Assembly (NCBI GenBank): GCA_018817035.1
Contig: JAHIUV010000131.1
Span: 1 to 10,828 of the forward strand
Length of the DNA stretch: 10,828 nucleotides
Reading direction: 5' to 3'
Source: Candidatus Omnitrophota bacterium
GTDB taxonomy: Bacteria; Omnitrophota; Gorgyraeia; Gorgyraeales; Gorgyraeaceae
Shown here: positions 1 to 5,066 of the stretch, one piece after another
Layout: each line of letters begins with the position of its first letter
How positions within the stretch are numbered: position 1 is the first letter of the stretch
The notes under the pieces: model-generated
Seen by the model: only the letters and a program-made list of their open reading frames with translations
What the model was told of the DNA's origin: nothing
Databases searched by the model: none
Program-made: the position numbers and the translations under genes

Positions 1-6
1 CAGTAG

Positions 7-519
7 TTATCGTAGGTCCAGGACAATATCATTCCCGCCAGGCTTTTCGATCCTCACAGAATCTTTTTTTATGAGAACGAGTTTTCCGCCCAGGACAGCG
101 TCGCCTTCCCTGACTATCCTGTCGTTTATAATAGCCCATTTGTCATCCGGCCCATACACTATACCGTTCAGTATGATGGGGTTTGCCGTATTTGTCGTAT
201 TGCGGTCCAATAAGGTCCGCGCGGATACTTTTGCGGGTTTGGGCATAACGACCGCGGAGGAAGCTTTTTTCGAATCGACCTGCCGCGTCAAATACCTGTA
301 TAAAAACACAGACCCAAAAAGCGAGGCTATGACAGCCAGTGAAGCGATGACCACGAACATCCATTTCGCTTCCGAAGAGGGGATAGGGCTCGACGGAACA
401 GGCGCCGCGCCGGAAACCTCGCGCGTCCCGGAGCCACTTAACATATCTGCCGCGACATCCTGACTTTTCCTGCCTGACTCTTTCCTGGCTTTCTTGATAG
501 CGTCACTTATTATGCTCAT
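7..519 (-). CDS. GspB-like type II secretion/pilus-associated single-pass membrane protein
   Basis: A 170-residue protein. The N-terminus (MSIISDAIKKARKE) matches the short cytoplasmic start of GspB/PulB-type proteins, which usually read M-S-x-I-x-x-A-L-K-K-A. A Ser/Pro/Gly-rich stretch (about 27-50) leads into one hydrophobic helix (about 53-76). A low-complexity linker follows, then a C-terminal beta-rich domain (about 113-170) with NPIILNGIVYGPDDKWAIIN and REGD, the pattern of the periplasmic T2SSB domain. In that family the protein partners the GspA ATPase, and the pair helps place the secretin in the outer membrane. Here it is the second gene of a minus-strand pair: its ATG overlaps the TGA of the ATPase gene as ATGA (516-519), so the two are probably translationally coupled. 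No other secretion gene is visible; the stop lies six bases from the window edge, so partners may lie beyond it. The family call is fairly firm; the exact machine served (type II secretion or type IV pilus) is inference. Confidence 0.8.
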   Translation of the reverse strand: MSIISDAIKKARKESGRKSQDVAADMLSGSGTREVSGAAPVPSSPIPSSEAKWMFVVIASLAVIASLFGSVFLYRYLTRQVDSKKASSAVVMPKPAKVSARTLLDRNTTNTANPIILNGIVYGPDDKWAIINDRIVREGDAVLGGKLVLIKKDSVRIEKPGGNDIVLDLR

Positions 520-1331
520 TCAAAAATACCCTCTATTTCCCTGGCGCATTTTTTTACCATGGCGCCGTCTATATTTTTCTTTTCATGCGCGTATCCCGCG
601 AGAAGCGATTTATCGCATACAATATTTATCAGCCTGGGCACGCCGTGCGTATACTTAAAGATCTCATCTATCGCTGATTTATCGAAAATCAGGCTCTCAT
701 CATCCGCGCCGGCAACCTTGAGCCTGTGCAGTATATAAGCCTGGATCTCACATCTTTCCAGCGGCAGCATATGGTACCTTATGGCTATTCTTTGCCTGAG
801 CTGGGCGAGTTCCCTGGACGCGAGTTTTTCCTTTAGTTCAGGCTGGCCCACAAGTATTATCTGCAGTAATTTTTCTTTTTCAGTCTCAAGGTTAGAGAGC
901 AGCCTGATCTGTTCAAGGAGGGAGGATTTAAGGTTCTGCGCTTCGTCGACTATTAAAACAGCGTTATTATTACGCTTCAACTGCTCAAGGAGAAACCTGT
1001 TCAGCTCATTGAGCATCGTAAGCTTGTTTTTATTTTTAAGCTGGATACCGAAATCTTCCACAATAGCCTGCAAGAGCTGTATCTCTGAAAGGTTGGAGTT
1101 TAGTATAAAGGCTGTTTTTGTATGTTCGTCGAGAGTATTGAGGAGGGCCTTGCAGATAGTGGTCTTGCCTGTGCCTATGTCGCCCGTGATCTCAAGAAAC
1201 CCCATACGTTCCTCGATCCCGTACTGCATATGGGAAATAGCCTCCTGATGCTTTTTGCTGAGATACAAAAAGTTAGGGTCAGCCGTAACACTAAAAGGTT
1301 TTTCTTTTAACCCAAAAAATTCAAGATACAT
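516..1331 (-). CDS. ExeA/GspA-type AAA ATPase, ATPase domain only
   Basis: A 271-residue AAA+ ATPase. The start MYLEFFGLKEKPFSVTADP is typical of the ExeA/GspA and general-secretion ATPase family. Walker A is GDIGTGKT (50-57) and Walker B is AVLIVDE (124-130). A sensor-like LVGQPEL lies at 160-166 and the family motif GVPRLIN at 230-236. In this family the ATPase drives assembly of secretin or pilus machinery through the inner membrane with GspB. Aeromonas ExeA has an extra transmembrane and peptidoglycan-binding region; this protein ends right after the ATPase module, so membrane attachment may come from the GspB-like partner encoded next. An in-frame TTG 39 bases upstream (1368-1370) would add 13 residues, but it coincides with the -35 box of a good promoter and those residues are unlike the family, so the ATG at 1329-1331 is preferred. 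First gene of the pair. Confidence 0.85.
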   Translation of the reverse strand: MYLEFFGLKEKPFSVTADPNFLYLSKKHQEAISHMQYGIEERMGFLEITGDIGTGKTTICKALLNTLDEHTKTAFILNSNLSEIQLLQAIVEDFGIQLKNKNKLTMLNELNRFLLEQLKRNNNAVLIVDEAQNLKSSLLEQIRLLSNLETEKEKLLQIILVGQPELKEKLASRELAQLRQRIAIRYHMLPLERCEIQAYILHRLKVAGADDESLIFDKSAIDEIFKYTHGVPRLINIVCDKSLLAGYAHEKKNIDGAMVKKCAREIEGIFE

Positions 1332-1341
1332 ATTACCTGAA

Positions 1342-1370
1342 ATTATAACACACCCCAACCCCACAGACAA
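1342..1370 (-). promoter_or_regulatory. Sigma70-like promoter of the GspA/GspB operon
   Basis: On the minus strand, TTGTCT (1370-1365) is followed by a 17-base spacer and a perfect TATAAT (1347-1342). The downstream end of the -10 box is only 10 bases from the ATG, so transcription would start about 2-5 bases before the start codon. This predicts a nearly leaderless mRNA. The call rests on sequence match only. Confidence 0.6.
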
Positions 1371-1385
1371 GCAATGTTACGTCAT

Positions 1386-1411
1386 GTCATTGCGAGCGTA
1401 GCGAAGCAATC
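1386..1411. repeat. ATTGC-type interspersed repeat
   Basis: GTCATTGCGAGCGTAGCGAAG and the following CAAT form an imperfect palindrome bounded by ATTGC and GCAAT. Very similar short repeats (GTCATTGCGAGCGAAGCGAAGC type) are scattered in non-coding DNA of many bacterial genomes. It directly abuts the next palindrome. No second copy is seen in this window, so its repeat status rests on remembered similarity. Confidence 0.5.
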
Positions 1412-1454
1412 CCGTAACTTCACAAACATACAATGTATGTTTGTGAAGTTACGG
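1412..1454. repeat. Palindromic repeat family, copy 1 (perfect 20-bp stem)
   Basis: Positions 1412-1431 and 1435-1454 are exact reverse complements (20 bp) around the 3-base loop AAT. The arms carry TAACTTCACAAA and TTTGTGAAGTTA. Two related copies occur at 2843-2881 and 5577-5618, with the same outer arm and the same AAT at the tip. There is no T-run on either side, so it does not look like a simple intrinsic terminator. It lies between divergent genes, so a terminator would not be needed here. Confidence 0.85.
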
Positions 1455-1461
1455 CAAAAAG

Positions 1462-1621
1462 GTAACCGGTGAGTTATCGGGGGTACTTTAAAGCTTTTAC
1501 CAGGCACAAATATCCTTCGAGCGGAGCGAAGCGTAGTCGAGAAGCACGCTCAGAAAGTTCTCGACTCGTTTCACTCGCTCGAACAATATTGATACGCCAC
1601 CCCCGTTGACTCACCGGTTAC
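1462..1621. mobile_element. MITE-like non-autonomous element, 160 bp, with an 8-bp flanking direct repeat
   Basis: The ends are inverted repeats: 1462-1484 (GTAACCGGTGAGT...CGGGGGT) and the reverse complement of 1599-1621 match at 21 of 23 positions. The flanks carry the identical 8-base direct repeat GCAAAAAG at 1454-1461 and 1622-1629, as expected of a target-site duplication. Inside lies a second, imperfect inverted repeat (1516-1583), so most of the element could fold into one long hairpin. It carries no ORF of note, so it would need a transposase in trans. Ends beginning GTAA with an 8-bp duplication recall the IS66 family, but that assignment is tentative and made from memory. The first base of the left direct repeat is also the last base of the adjoining palindrome. 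Confidence 0.75.
1516..1583. repeat. TTCGAG...TCGAGAA inverted repeat inside the MITE
   Basis: The left arm 1516-1543 (TTCGAGCGGAGCGAAGCG, then TAGTCGAGAA) and the reverse complement of 1558-1583 (TTCGAGCGAGTGAAACGAGT, then CGAGAA) share both ends and differ in the middle. The spacer is 14 bases. A related sequence with the same ends occurs at 8974-9014, so this is part of a dispersed repeat family. It may be the filler or core of the MITE. Confidence 0.7.
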
Positions 1622-1640
1622 GCAAAAAGCAACATTACAC

Positions 1641-1669
1641 TTGAAAAACAGCCCCATATACACTATACT
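1641..1669 (+). promoter_or_regulatory. Sigma70-like promoter for the tandem PilZ genes
   Basis: TTGAAA (1641-1646), a 17-base spacer and TATACT (1664-1669) match the sigma70 consensus well. A start near 1676 would give a short leader of about 26 bases carrying the Shine-Dalgarno AGGAGGG at 1687-1693. The promoter begins only 12 bases beyond the direct repeat that flanks the MITE-like element, so insertion of that element may have cut off upstream control sites. Confidence 0.55.
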
Positions 1670-1701
1670 ATTATTGACTTATCAATAGGAGGGATAATAA
1701 G

Positions 1702-2058
1702 ATGTGGAAGGGCATAAGCAAAAGGAAATTTCCCAGGGCTAACTACCCCTGCAAGATCACCATTAAAAGAAAAGACCAGGCTGAAAGCATATCAACACAT
1801 ACTGAAAATATAGGCGTCGGAGGTATCTGCGTAATATTGTCCAATGACCTCGGCATATTCGCGCCTGTGGAAATAAACCTGGACCTGCTTGATGGACAGC
1901 CGGCTATAAACTGTGACGGTGCTATCGTATGGATAGTAAAGAGAAAACAGGACAGTTCCTCGAGCGCCTACGACACCGGTATAGAATTTACCACTATCGC
2001 CAGGGATGACGCTGACAGGATCAACGATGTAGTGGAAAAAACACTTAAAGAGGTATAA
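1702..2058 (+). CDS. PilZ domain protein with a degenerate second motif
   Basis: A 118-residue stand-alone PilZ-like protein. The RxxxR motif is R8-K-F-P-R12. The second motif reads N36-I-G-V-G-G41, so the serine of [D/N]xSxxG is glycine. The remaining beta-rich pattern (LDLLDGQPAINCDGAIVWIV, then YDTGIEFTTI) fits the PilZ barrel. PilZ domains bind cyclic di-GMP and act as cytoplasmic switches for motility, pili or envelope functions; the Ser to Gly change may weaken binding here. The start is well supported by AGGAGGG eight bases upstream. It is followed after three bases by another PilZ gene, so the two form a small operon. They share architecture but not close sequence. The output partner is unknown; the GspA/GspB genes on the opposite strand are neighbours but not proof of a link. 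Confidence 0.8.
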   Translation: MWKGISKRKFPRANYPCKITIKRKDQAESISTHTENIGVGGICVILSNDLGIFAPVEINLDLLDGQPAINCDGAIVWIVKRKQDSSSSAYDTGIEFTTIARDDADRINDVVEKTLKEV

Positions 2059-2061
2059 GGC

Positions 2062-2358
2062 ATGGACGAGAATCGAAGGGACTTTCCCAGGTTTGAATTA
2101 TCCGGTCCGTTGCGATACCAGAGAAAGGGCTCGCAAATATTCGGCAATTCCATGGGGAAAGATATAAGCTCCAGCGGCATTGGCTTTGCCTCAGATGAGT
2201 TCTTTCCTGTCTCTACCCAGTTAGTTTTTGAGGTCCAGCACCCAAAGTCTTTTGATTTCATAAAGGCAGTAGGTGAAGTAGTCTGGATCACCAGTAAAAG
2301 ATACTCCGAGAAATACGAAGTAGGAGCAAGATTCCTAGGCCCTCCTGTAACAGCTTAA
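2062..2358 (+). CDS. PilZ domain protein (98 aa)
   Basis: A minimal PilZ protein with both c-di-GMP-binding motifs: R6-D-F-P-R10 and D34-I-S-S-S-G39. The family's closing strands are visible as AVGEVVWITSK and YEVGARFLG. At 98 residues it is barely longer than the domain itself, so it must act through a partner protein. The ATG lies three bases after the previous stop, with AGAGG at 2049-2053 inside the end of the upstream gene as the likely ribosome site; coupling with the preceding PilZ gene is likely. The pairing of one complete and one degenerate PilZ protein may mean they act together or compete, but this is inference. Confidence 0.85.
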   Translation: MDENRRDFPRFELSGPLRYQRKGSQIFGNSMGKDISSSGIGFASDEFFPVSTQLVFEVQHPKSFDFIKAVGEVVWITSKRYSEKYEVGARFLGPPVTA

Positions 2359-2376
2359 TTCCCATAAATCATAAAA

Positions 2377-2402
2377 GGGGACGTCCCATAAAGGGACACC
2401 CC
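2377..2402. repeat. GGGGACGTCCC...GGGACACCCC inverted repeat
   Basis: GGGGACGTCCC (2377-2387) and GGGACACCCC (2393-2402) can pair, with one bulged base, around the loop ATAAA. It lies after the tandem PilZ genes and four bases before the next promoter. There is no T-run on the plus side, so terminator activity is uncertain. GGGGACGTCCC-type repeats are familiar to me from other bacterial genomes, but only one copy is present in this window. Confidence 0.5.
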
Positions 2403-2405
2403 ACC

Positions 2406-2434
2406 TTGACAAAGCCGCTATCGACAGGTATACT
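2406..2434 (+). promoter_or_regulatory. Consensus sigma70-like promoter of the Minf_1886 family gene
   Basis: TTGACA (2406-2411), a 17-base spacer and TATACT (2429-2434) make a near-perfect sigma70 promoter. The -10 box ends 10 bases before the ATG at 2445, the same spacing as in the GspA promoter. Transcription would start within about 2-5 bases of the start codon, and no Shine-Dalgarno sequence fits between. An in-frame TTG at 2406 could be mistaken for a start codon but is the -35 box. Confidence 0.7.
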
Positions 2435-2444
2435 TTTTATCACT

Positions 2445-2837
2445 ATGGCTGGAAGAAAACAAAGACACAATATACATAAGGTAGTAGCGCTGTTAAAAGT
2501 GCTTAACCAGGATAAGAGATATAACCCTGAGTCGTATTCTTTTGTCATGGCAAGCTTAGGCTTTACATCTAAAAAGCTTAAGAGGCGCGGCCATCTGACC
2601 GGTCAGGAACTCTCAGAGGGAATAAAAGACTACGCCATAGAGCAGTTCGGCCCCATGGCAAAGTCAGTATTGGGGCATTGGGGCATAAAAAATACCGGCG
2701 ATTTCGGCGAAATAGTCTTTAACATGATAGACGCCGGCTTACTGGGCAAGACCGAACAGGATTCAAAGCAAGATTTTGATGGTCTTTACGACTTCAAGAC
2801 AGTCTTTGAAGAAAATTTCAAATACACCCTCCATTAA
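2445..2837 (+). CDS. Minf_1886 family protein (conserved, function unknown)
   Basis: A 130-residue soluble protein that I recognise as the small Minf_1886 family (Verrucomicrobia/Planctomycetes-associated conserved protein). Family hallmarks are RYNPESYSFVMASL, HLTGQELSEGIKDYAIEQFG, VLGHWGIKNTGDFGEIVFNM and DFDGLYDFKTVF. No signal peptide, membrane helix or catalytic motif is evident, and the family has no established function. The ATG at 2445 is chosen because family similarity starts there; an upstream in-frame TTG at 2406 would add 13 residues but is the -35 box of a strong promoter. With that promoter the mRNA would be close to leaderless. It stands alone between two inverted repeats (2377-2402 and 2843-2881), so it is probably transcribed as a single gene. 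Confidence 0.85.
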   Translation: MAGRKQRHNIHKVVALLKVLNQDKRYNPESYSFVMASLGFTSKKLKRRGHLTGQELSEGIKDYAIEQFGPMAKSVLGHWGIKNTGDFGEIVFNMIDAGLLGKTEQDSKQDFDGLYDFKTVFEENFKYTLH

Positions 2838-2842
2838 TCCCC

Positions 2843-2881
2843 TTAACTTTACAAAACTGCAATGCACTGTTGTGAAGTTAA
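2843..2881. repeat. Palindromic repeat family, copy 2
   Basis: The arms 2843-2860 (TTAACTTTACAAAACTGC) and 2864-2881 (GCACTGTTGTGAAGTTAA) pair over 18 positions with three mismatches, one of which could be a G-U wobble. The loop is AAT, as in copy 1. The central ACTGCAATGCACTG is identical to copy 3. It begins six bases after the stop of the preceding gene, but no T-run follows. It contains an in-frame ATG (2862) for the next gene that should not be taken as its start. Confidence 0.8.
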
Positions 2882-2898
2882 AGTAACTTTCCTAAAAT

Positions 2899-2927
2899 TT
2901 ATCTTGAATATCCCCCGGAGTTATACT
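2899..2927 (+). promoter_or_regulatory. Possible promoter for the gene run starting at 2943
   Basis: TATACT (2922-2927) is the same -10 sequence as in the two plus-strand promoters upstream. A -35 at 17-base spacing would be TTATCT (2899-2904), a poor match; a better TTGAAT (2904-2909) gives only a 12-base spacer. The -10 box ends 15 bases before the ATG, predicting a short leader of about 8-10 bases. Confidence 0.35.
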
Positions 2928-2942
2928 ACAATAACTACTGAA

Positions 2943-3674
2943 ATGAAAAAAGTCCTCCTGATTTTACTTTTTGTGTTCCCAATGTTAATTGTCCCCGCGC
3001 AATGCGAAGATATGGAAGTGCGTTCCAGGGTCATAAGCGTAAGTTCTGACTTTGAGTTCTTTATTATAGCCGCCGGAGAAAAAGATAATATAGAAATAGG
3101 CGACGGTTTTATTGTCCATAGAGACGGGGAAAAGATAGCAAGCGCTCATATAATAGAGGTCAGGCCTGAGGTCTCAGCGGCAGAGATACTTGACATAAAA
3201 GACGGCGGCGAAATAATAGAAGGCGATTCCGTACTGCTTGTCAAAAAGATCGGCGCGGAAACCGCTGTTAAACAGCCTGATAAATTACAGGTGACCAGGG
3301 CAGGAGATGCTATAAGCGCGGAAATAGCCGCGGACGCGAAGACCACGTTTTCTTATACCATGGCCGTGCTGAAAGAAAACGGCTATTCCGTTACTTCTTC
3401 GAACAGGGGCATAGGCGCGATCCTGGCATCTAAGCCCATAGACATGTCCATACTAAAAGAATTATGGGCAGACGCGTTCGCCGCTATAGGGCATAACCTG
3501 GTGGTATCCATAGAAATAAAGGACAGGCAGGGCCGCTCGACCTTGACAGCGTCATCGTTCAAAGAACATTTCAAAAAAAATAAGCACGTAAAGCAAAGCG
3601 TGATGAAAAACTCCAGATACTACAAAGAACTGACAGACTTGATCCATAAAATAAAAGAACGTTCGGAATATTGA
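2943..3674 (+). CDS. Secreted/periplasmic protein of unknown function
   Basis: A 243-residue protein with a clear signal peptide: MKK, a hydrophobic core (4-17) and a probable cleavage near residues 19-21 (PAQC-ED). The PAQC sequence is not a good lipobox, so a lipoprotein is less likely. The mature N-terminal half (about 28-105) has the repeated short strands and the IEIGDGFIVHRDGEKIASAH pattern seen in small beta-barrel domains of envelope proteins such as the FlgT C-terminal region; this is a resemblance only. The C-terminal half (about 130-243) has an alternating alpha/beta pattern (TTFSYTMAVLKENGYSV, then RGIGAILASKP), also unassigned. An in-frame ATG at 2862 would add 27 residues but lies inside a dispersed repeat and would bury the signal peptide. 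The stop overlaps the next gene's TTG as TTGA (3671-3674), which suggests translational coupling to the DNA glycosylase, an odd partner functionally. Confidence 0.7.
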   Translation: MKKVLLILLFVFPMLIVPAQCEDMEVRSRVISVSSDFEFFIIAAGEKDNIEIGDGFIVHRDGEKIASAHIIEVRPEVSAAEILDIKDGGEIIEGDSVLLVKKIGAETAVKQPDKLQVTRAGDAISAEIAADAKTTFSYTMAVLKENGYSVTSSNRGIGAILASKPIDMSILKELWADAFAAIGHNLVVSIEIKDRQGRSTLTASSFKEHFKKNKHVKQSVMKNSRYYKELTDLIHKIKERSEY

Positions 3675-4330
3675 GAAAAGAAAAAAACAACAAAGCTTTA
3701 AAGGCGATATACAGGTCGTTATATGGTCATTACGGCCCCAGGCACTGGTGGCCCGGAGACACAAAATTAGAAATAATAGTAGGCGCCATTCTCACGCAGA
3801 ACACCGCGTGGACTAACGTCGAAAAAGCCGTTAAGAACCTGAAAAAAGAAAAAGTATTAACAGTAAAGAAACTCTCGTCGATCTCTGAAAAAAAGCTCTC
3901 GAGGCTCATAAGGCCCGCCGGTTATTACAATATAAAAGCGCGGAGAATAAAAAATTTCCTGCGCTTCCTTAACAACTTTTACGGCGGAAACATAAGGCGG
4001 ATGTTCAGGACAAGAACAGACAGCCTTAGGAATGAGCTTTTGGCGGTAAACGGTATAGGGCCGGAAACAGCCGACAGTATCCTGCTATACGCCGGGGAAA
4101 AACCTGTATTCGTGGTAGACGCTTACACAAAAAGGATATTCTCAAGGCACGGCTACATAAAAGAAAGCGCGAATTACGACGAAGTTCAGGAATTTTTCCT
4201 GAAAAGATTACCCTTGAATGCGGGCATGTTCAATGAATTTCATGCCCTGATAGTAGAATTAGGCAAAAAACTGTGTAGAAGAAAAAAACCTTTATGTAAC
4301 ATATGTCCAATACGGAGGAAGAAAAAATGA
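3671..4330 (+). CDS. Endonuclease III-related DNA glycosylase (HhH-GPD, COG2231/MagIII type)
   Basis: A 219-residue HhH-GPD base-excision-repair glycosylase. Visible hallmarks are AILTQNTAW (39-47), the helix-hairpin-helix around LLAVNGIGPETADSILLYA (123-141) and the catalytic aspartate D150 in VVDAYTKR. In endonuclease III the hairpin is followed by a catalytic lysine (GVGRKTA); here the position is glutamate (GPETA), which suggests a monofunctional glycosylase like the 3-methyladenine enzyme MagIII rather than a glycosylase/lyase. The C-terminus has C-x6-C-x2-C (KKLCRRKKPLCNICPIRR) but stops before the fourth cysteine that completes the usual 4Fe-4S loop. The start is a TTG overlapping the previous TGA, with a weak GGAA just upstream; no ATG lies early enough to keep the fold. 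It ends with ATGA overlap onto the next gene. The substrate is not determinable here. Confidence 0.8.
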   Translation: MRKEKNNKALKAIYRSLYGHYGPRHWWPGDTKLEIIVGAILTQNTAWTNVEKAVKNLKKEKVLTVKKLSSISEKKLSRLIRPAGYYNIKARRIKNFLRFLNNFYGGNIRRMFRTRTDSLRNELLAVNGIGPETADSILLYAGEKPVFVVDAYTKRIFSRHGYIKESANYDEVQEFFLKRLPLNAGMFNEFHALIVELGKKLCRRKKPLCNICPIRRKKK

Positions 4331-4671
4331 CTGAAGAACAGGCACAAAAACCGGAAGAAGTAAAAAAAGAAGAAGCGCCTCAGGTAGCCCCACAAGAGAC
4401 AGCGCCAAAACAGGCAACACCCCCGGCAGCTTCGCGGGAAGCGACTCCAAAAGAAGCAGTCCCTTCGGCGGCAGTTCCACAGCCGGCAGCGGAAAAACAG
4501 GCGGCTCCCGAGAAAAAAGCTCCTGAAGTCGTCCCAAAACCAGCGAATTGCATGAAGTGCAATAAAAGACTACAGAGAAAAGTCTGCTATTACAGGGACA
4601 ATGGTTATTATTGCAGCAAAAGATGCTGGAGATTGTCAAAAGAAAAGACAGACCCGAAAAAAGGCGCTTAA
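4327..4671 (+). CDS. Pro/Ala/Glu-rich protein with a C-terminal cysteine (zinc-binding-like) module
   Basis: A 114-residue protein of unknown function. Residues 1-74 are low-complexity, rich in Glu, Lys, Pro, Ala and Gln with repeating KEEAP/ATPKEA-like units, and are probably a disordered linker. Residues 75-101 hold C75-x2-C78, C87, then C96-x3-C100 in an aromatic, basic context (CYYRDNGYYCSKRCW), which looks like a small treble-clef or zinc-ribbon fold. No signal peptide or membrane helix is seen. The ATG at 4327 is preferred over the ATG at 4303 because GGAGG (4314-4318) sits eight bases before it and it overlaps the previous stop as ATGA. It is followed after four bases by a PilZ gene. 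It might be a nucleic-acid- or protein-binding adaptor, but this is a guess. Confidence 0.7.
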   Translation: MTEEQAQKPEEVKKEEAPQVAPQETAPKQATPPAASREATPKEAVPSAAVPQPAAEKQAAPEKKAPEVVPKPANCMKCNKRLQRKVCYYRDNGYYCSKRCWRLSKEKTDPKKGA

Positions 4672-4675
4672 TCAT

Positions 4676-5065
4676 ATGATAGAGGAACGCCGCAGGCACA
4701 ATAGGATAAAGAGACAGCTACCACTGAAAATAGCTGATAATACCTTTGATATCATAACAGAAACCGTGGATATCAGCCCTACGGGCATATACTGCCGGGT
4801 CACAAGACTCCTGCCGTTAATGTCCAAGATAGAGGTGATACTTCTCGTACCCGCGAAAAACAGCGGAAATGACGCTAAAAAAATACGCTGCAAAGGCGCA
4901 GTGGTAAGGACAGAGCCTATAATACTGGAAAATACCGACAAGGCGCATTATAATATGGCCATATTCTTCACCGAAGTGTCAAAAAAAGACCAAAAAGTGA
5001 TAGAAGAATATGTGCAGTCCTCGGGCAACCCAAGCGAAATAGGCATAGAAGTAACGAATAACTGA
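4676..5065 (+). CDS. PilZ domain protein (129 aa)
   Basis: A stand-alone PilZ protein with both c-di-GMP motifs: R6-R-H-N-R10 and D32-I-S-P-T-G37. The body continues with IEVILLVPA, IRCKGAVVRTEP and HYNMAIFFTEV, as in the PilZ barrel, and ends in a short charged helix (KKDQKVIEEYVQ). The start MIEERRRHNR is almost the same as that of the PilZ protein at 8279 (MIEERRKYIR), so these two may be recent relatives. Upstream in-frame sequence back to 4601 reads through the preceding gene in another frame and does not resemble the family, so the ATG at 4676 is chosen; AAGG lies about 11 bases upstream. The next gene begins one base after the stop, so the two are probably cotranscribed. Confidence 0.85.
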   Translation: MIEERRRHNRIKRQLPLKIADNTFDIITETVDISPTGIYCRVTRLLPLMSKIEVILLVPAKNSGNDAKKIRCKGAVVRTEPIILENTDKAHYNMAIFFTEVSKKDQKVIEEYVQSSGNPSEIGIEVTNN

Positions 5066-5066
5066 T

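Noticed and set aside
71..463. Plus-strand open frame opposite the GspB-like gene (and a similar one at 781-1248 opposite the ATPase gene)
   Set aside because: Both are antisense to well-recognised genes, show no family pattern of their own and lack a ribosome site; they are shadows.
1332..1370. N-terminal extension of the GspA-like ATPase from an in-frame TTG
   Set aside because: The TTG is the -35 box of a good promoter, and the added residues do not match the family, whose proteins begin at MYLEFFGL.
1412..1454. Palindromes (also 2843-2881, 5577-5618 and 2377-2402) as intrinsic terminators
   Set aside because: None has a T-run after the stem in the direction of the preceding gene, and copy 1 lies between divergent genes. 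A weak transcription effect remains possible.
1386..1629. CRISPR array or phage attachment site
   Set aside because: The repeats are different from one another and inverted rather than regularly spaced direct repeats; no cas, integrase or tRNA gene is seen.
2406..2444. TTG start for the Minf_1886 family gene
   Set aside because: The TTG is part of a perfect TTGACA -35 box with a correctly spaced TATACT; the conserved protein starts at the ATG at 2445.
2862..2942. Upstream ATG for the secreted protein
   Set aside because: It lies inside a dispersed palindrome and would place 27 unrelated residues before an obvious signal peptide.
4315..4330. Programmed frameshift in the A-run at the end of the glycosylase gene
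   Set aside because: No alternative frame restores the missing cysteine nearby, and the ATGA overlap with a well-placed GGAGG explains the arrangement simply.
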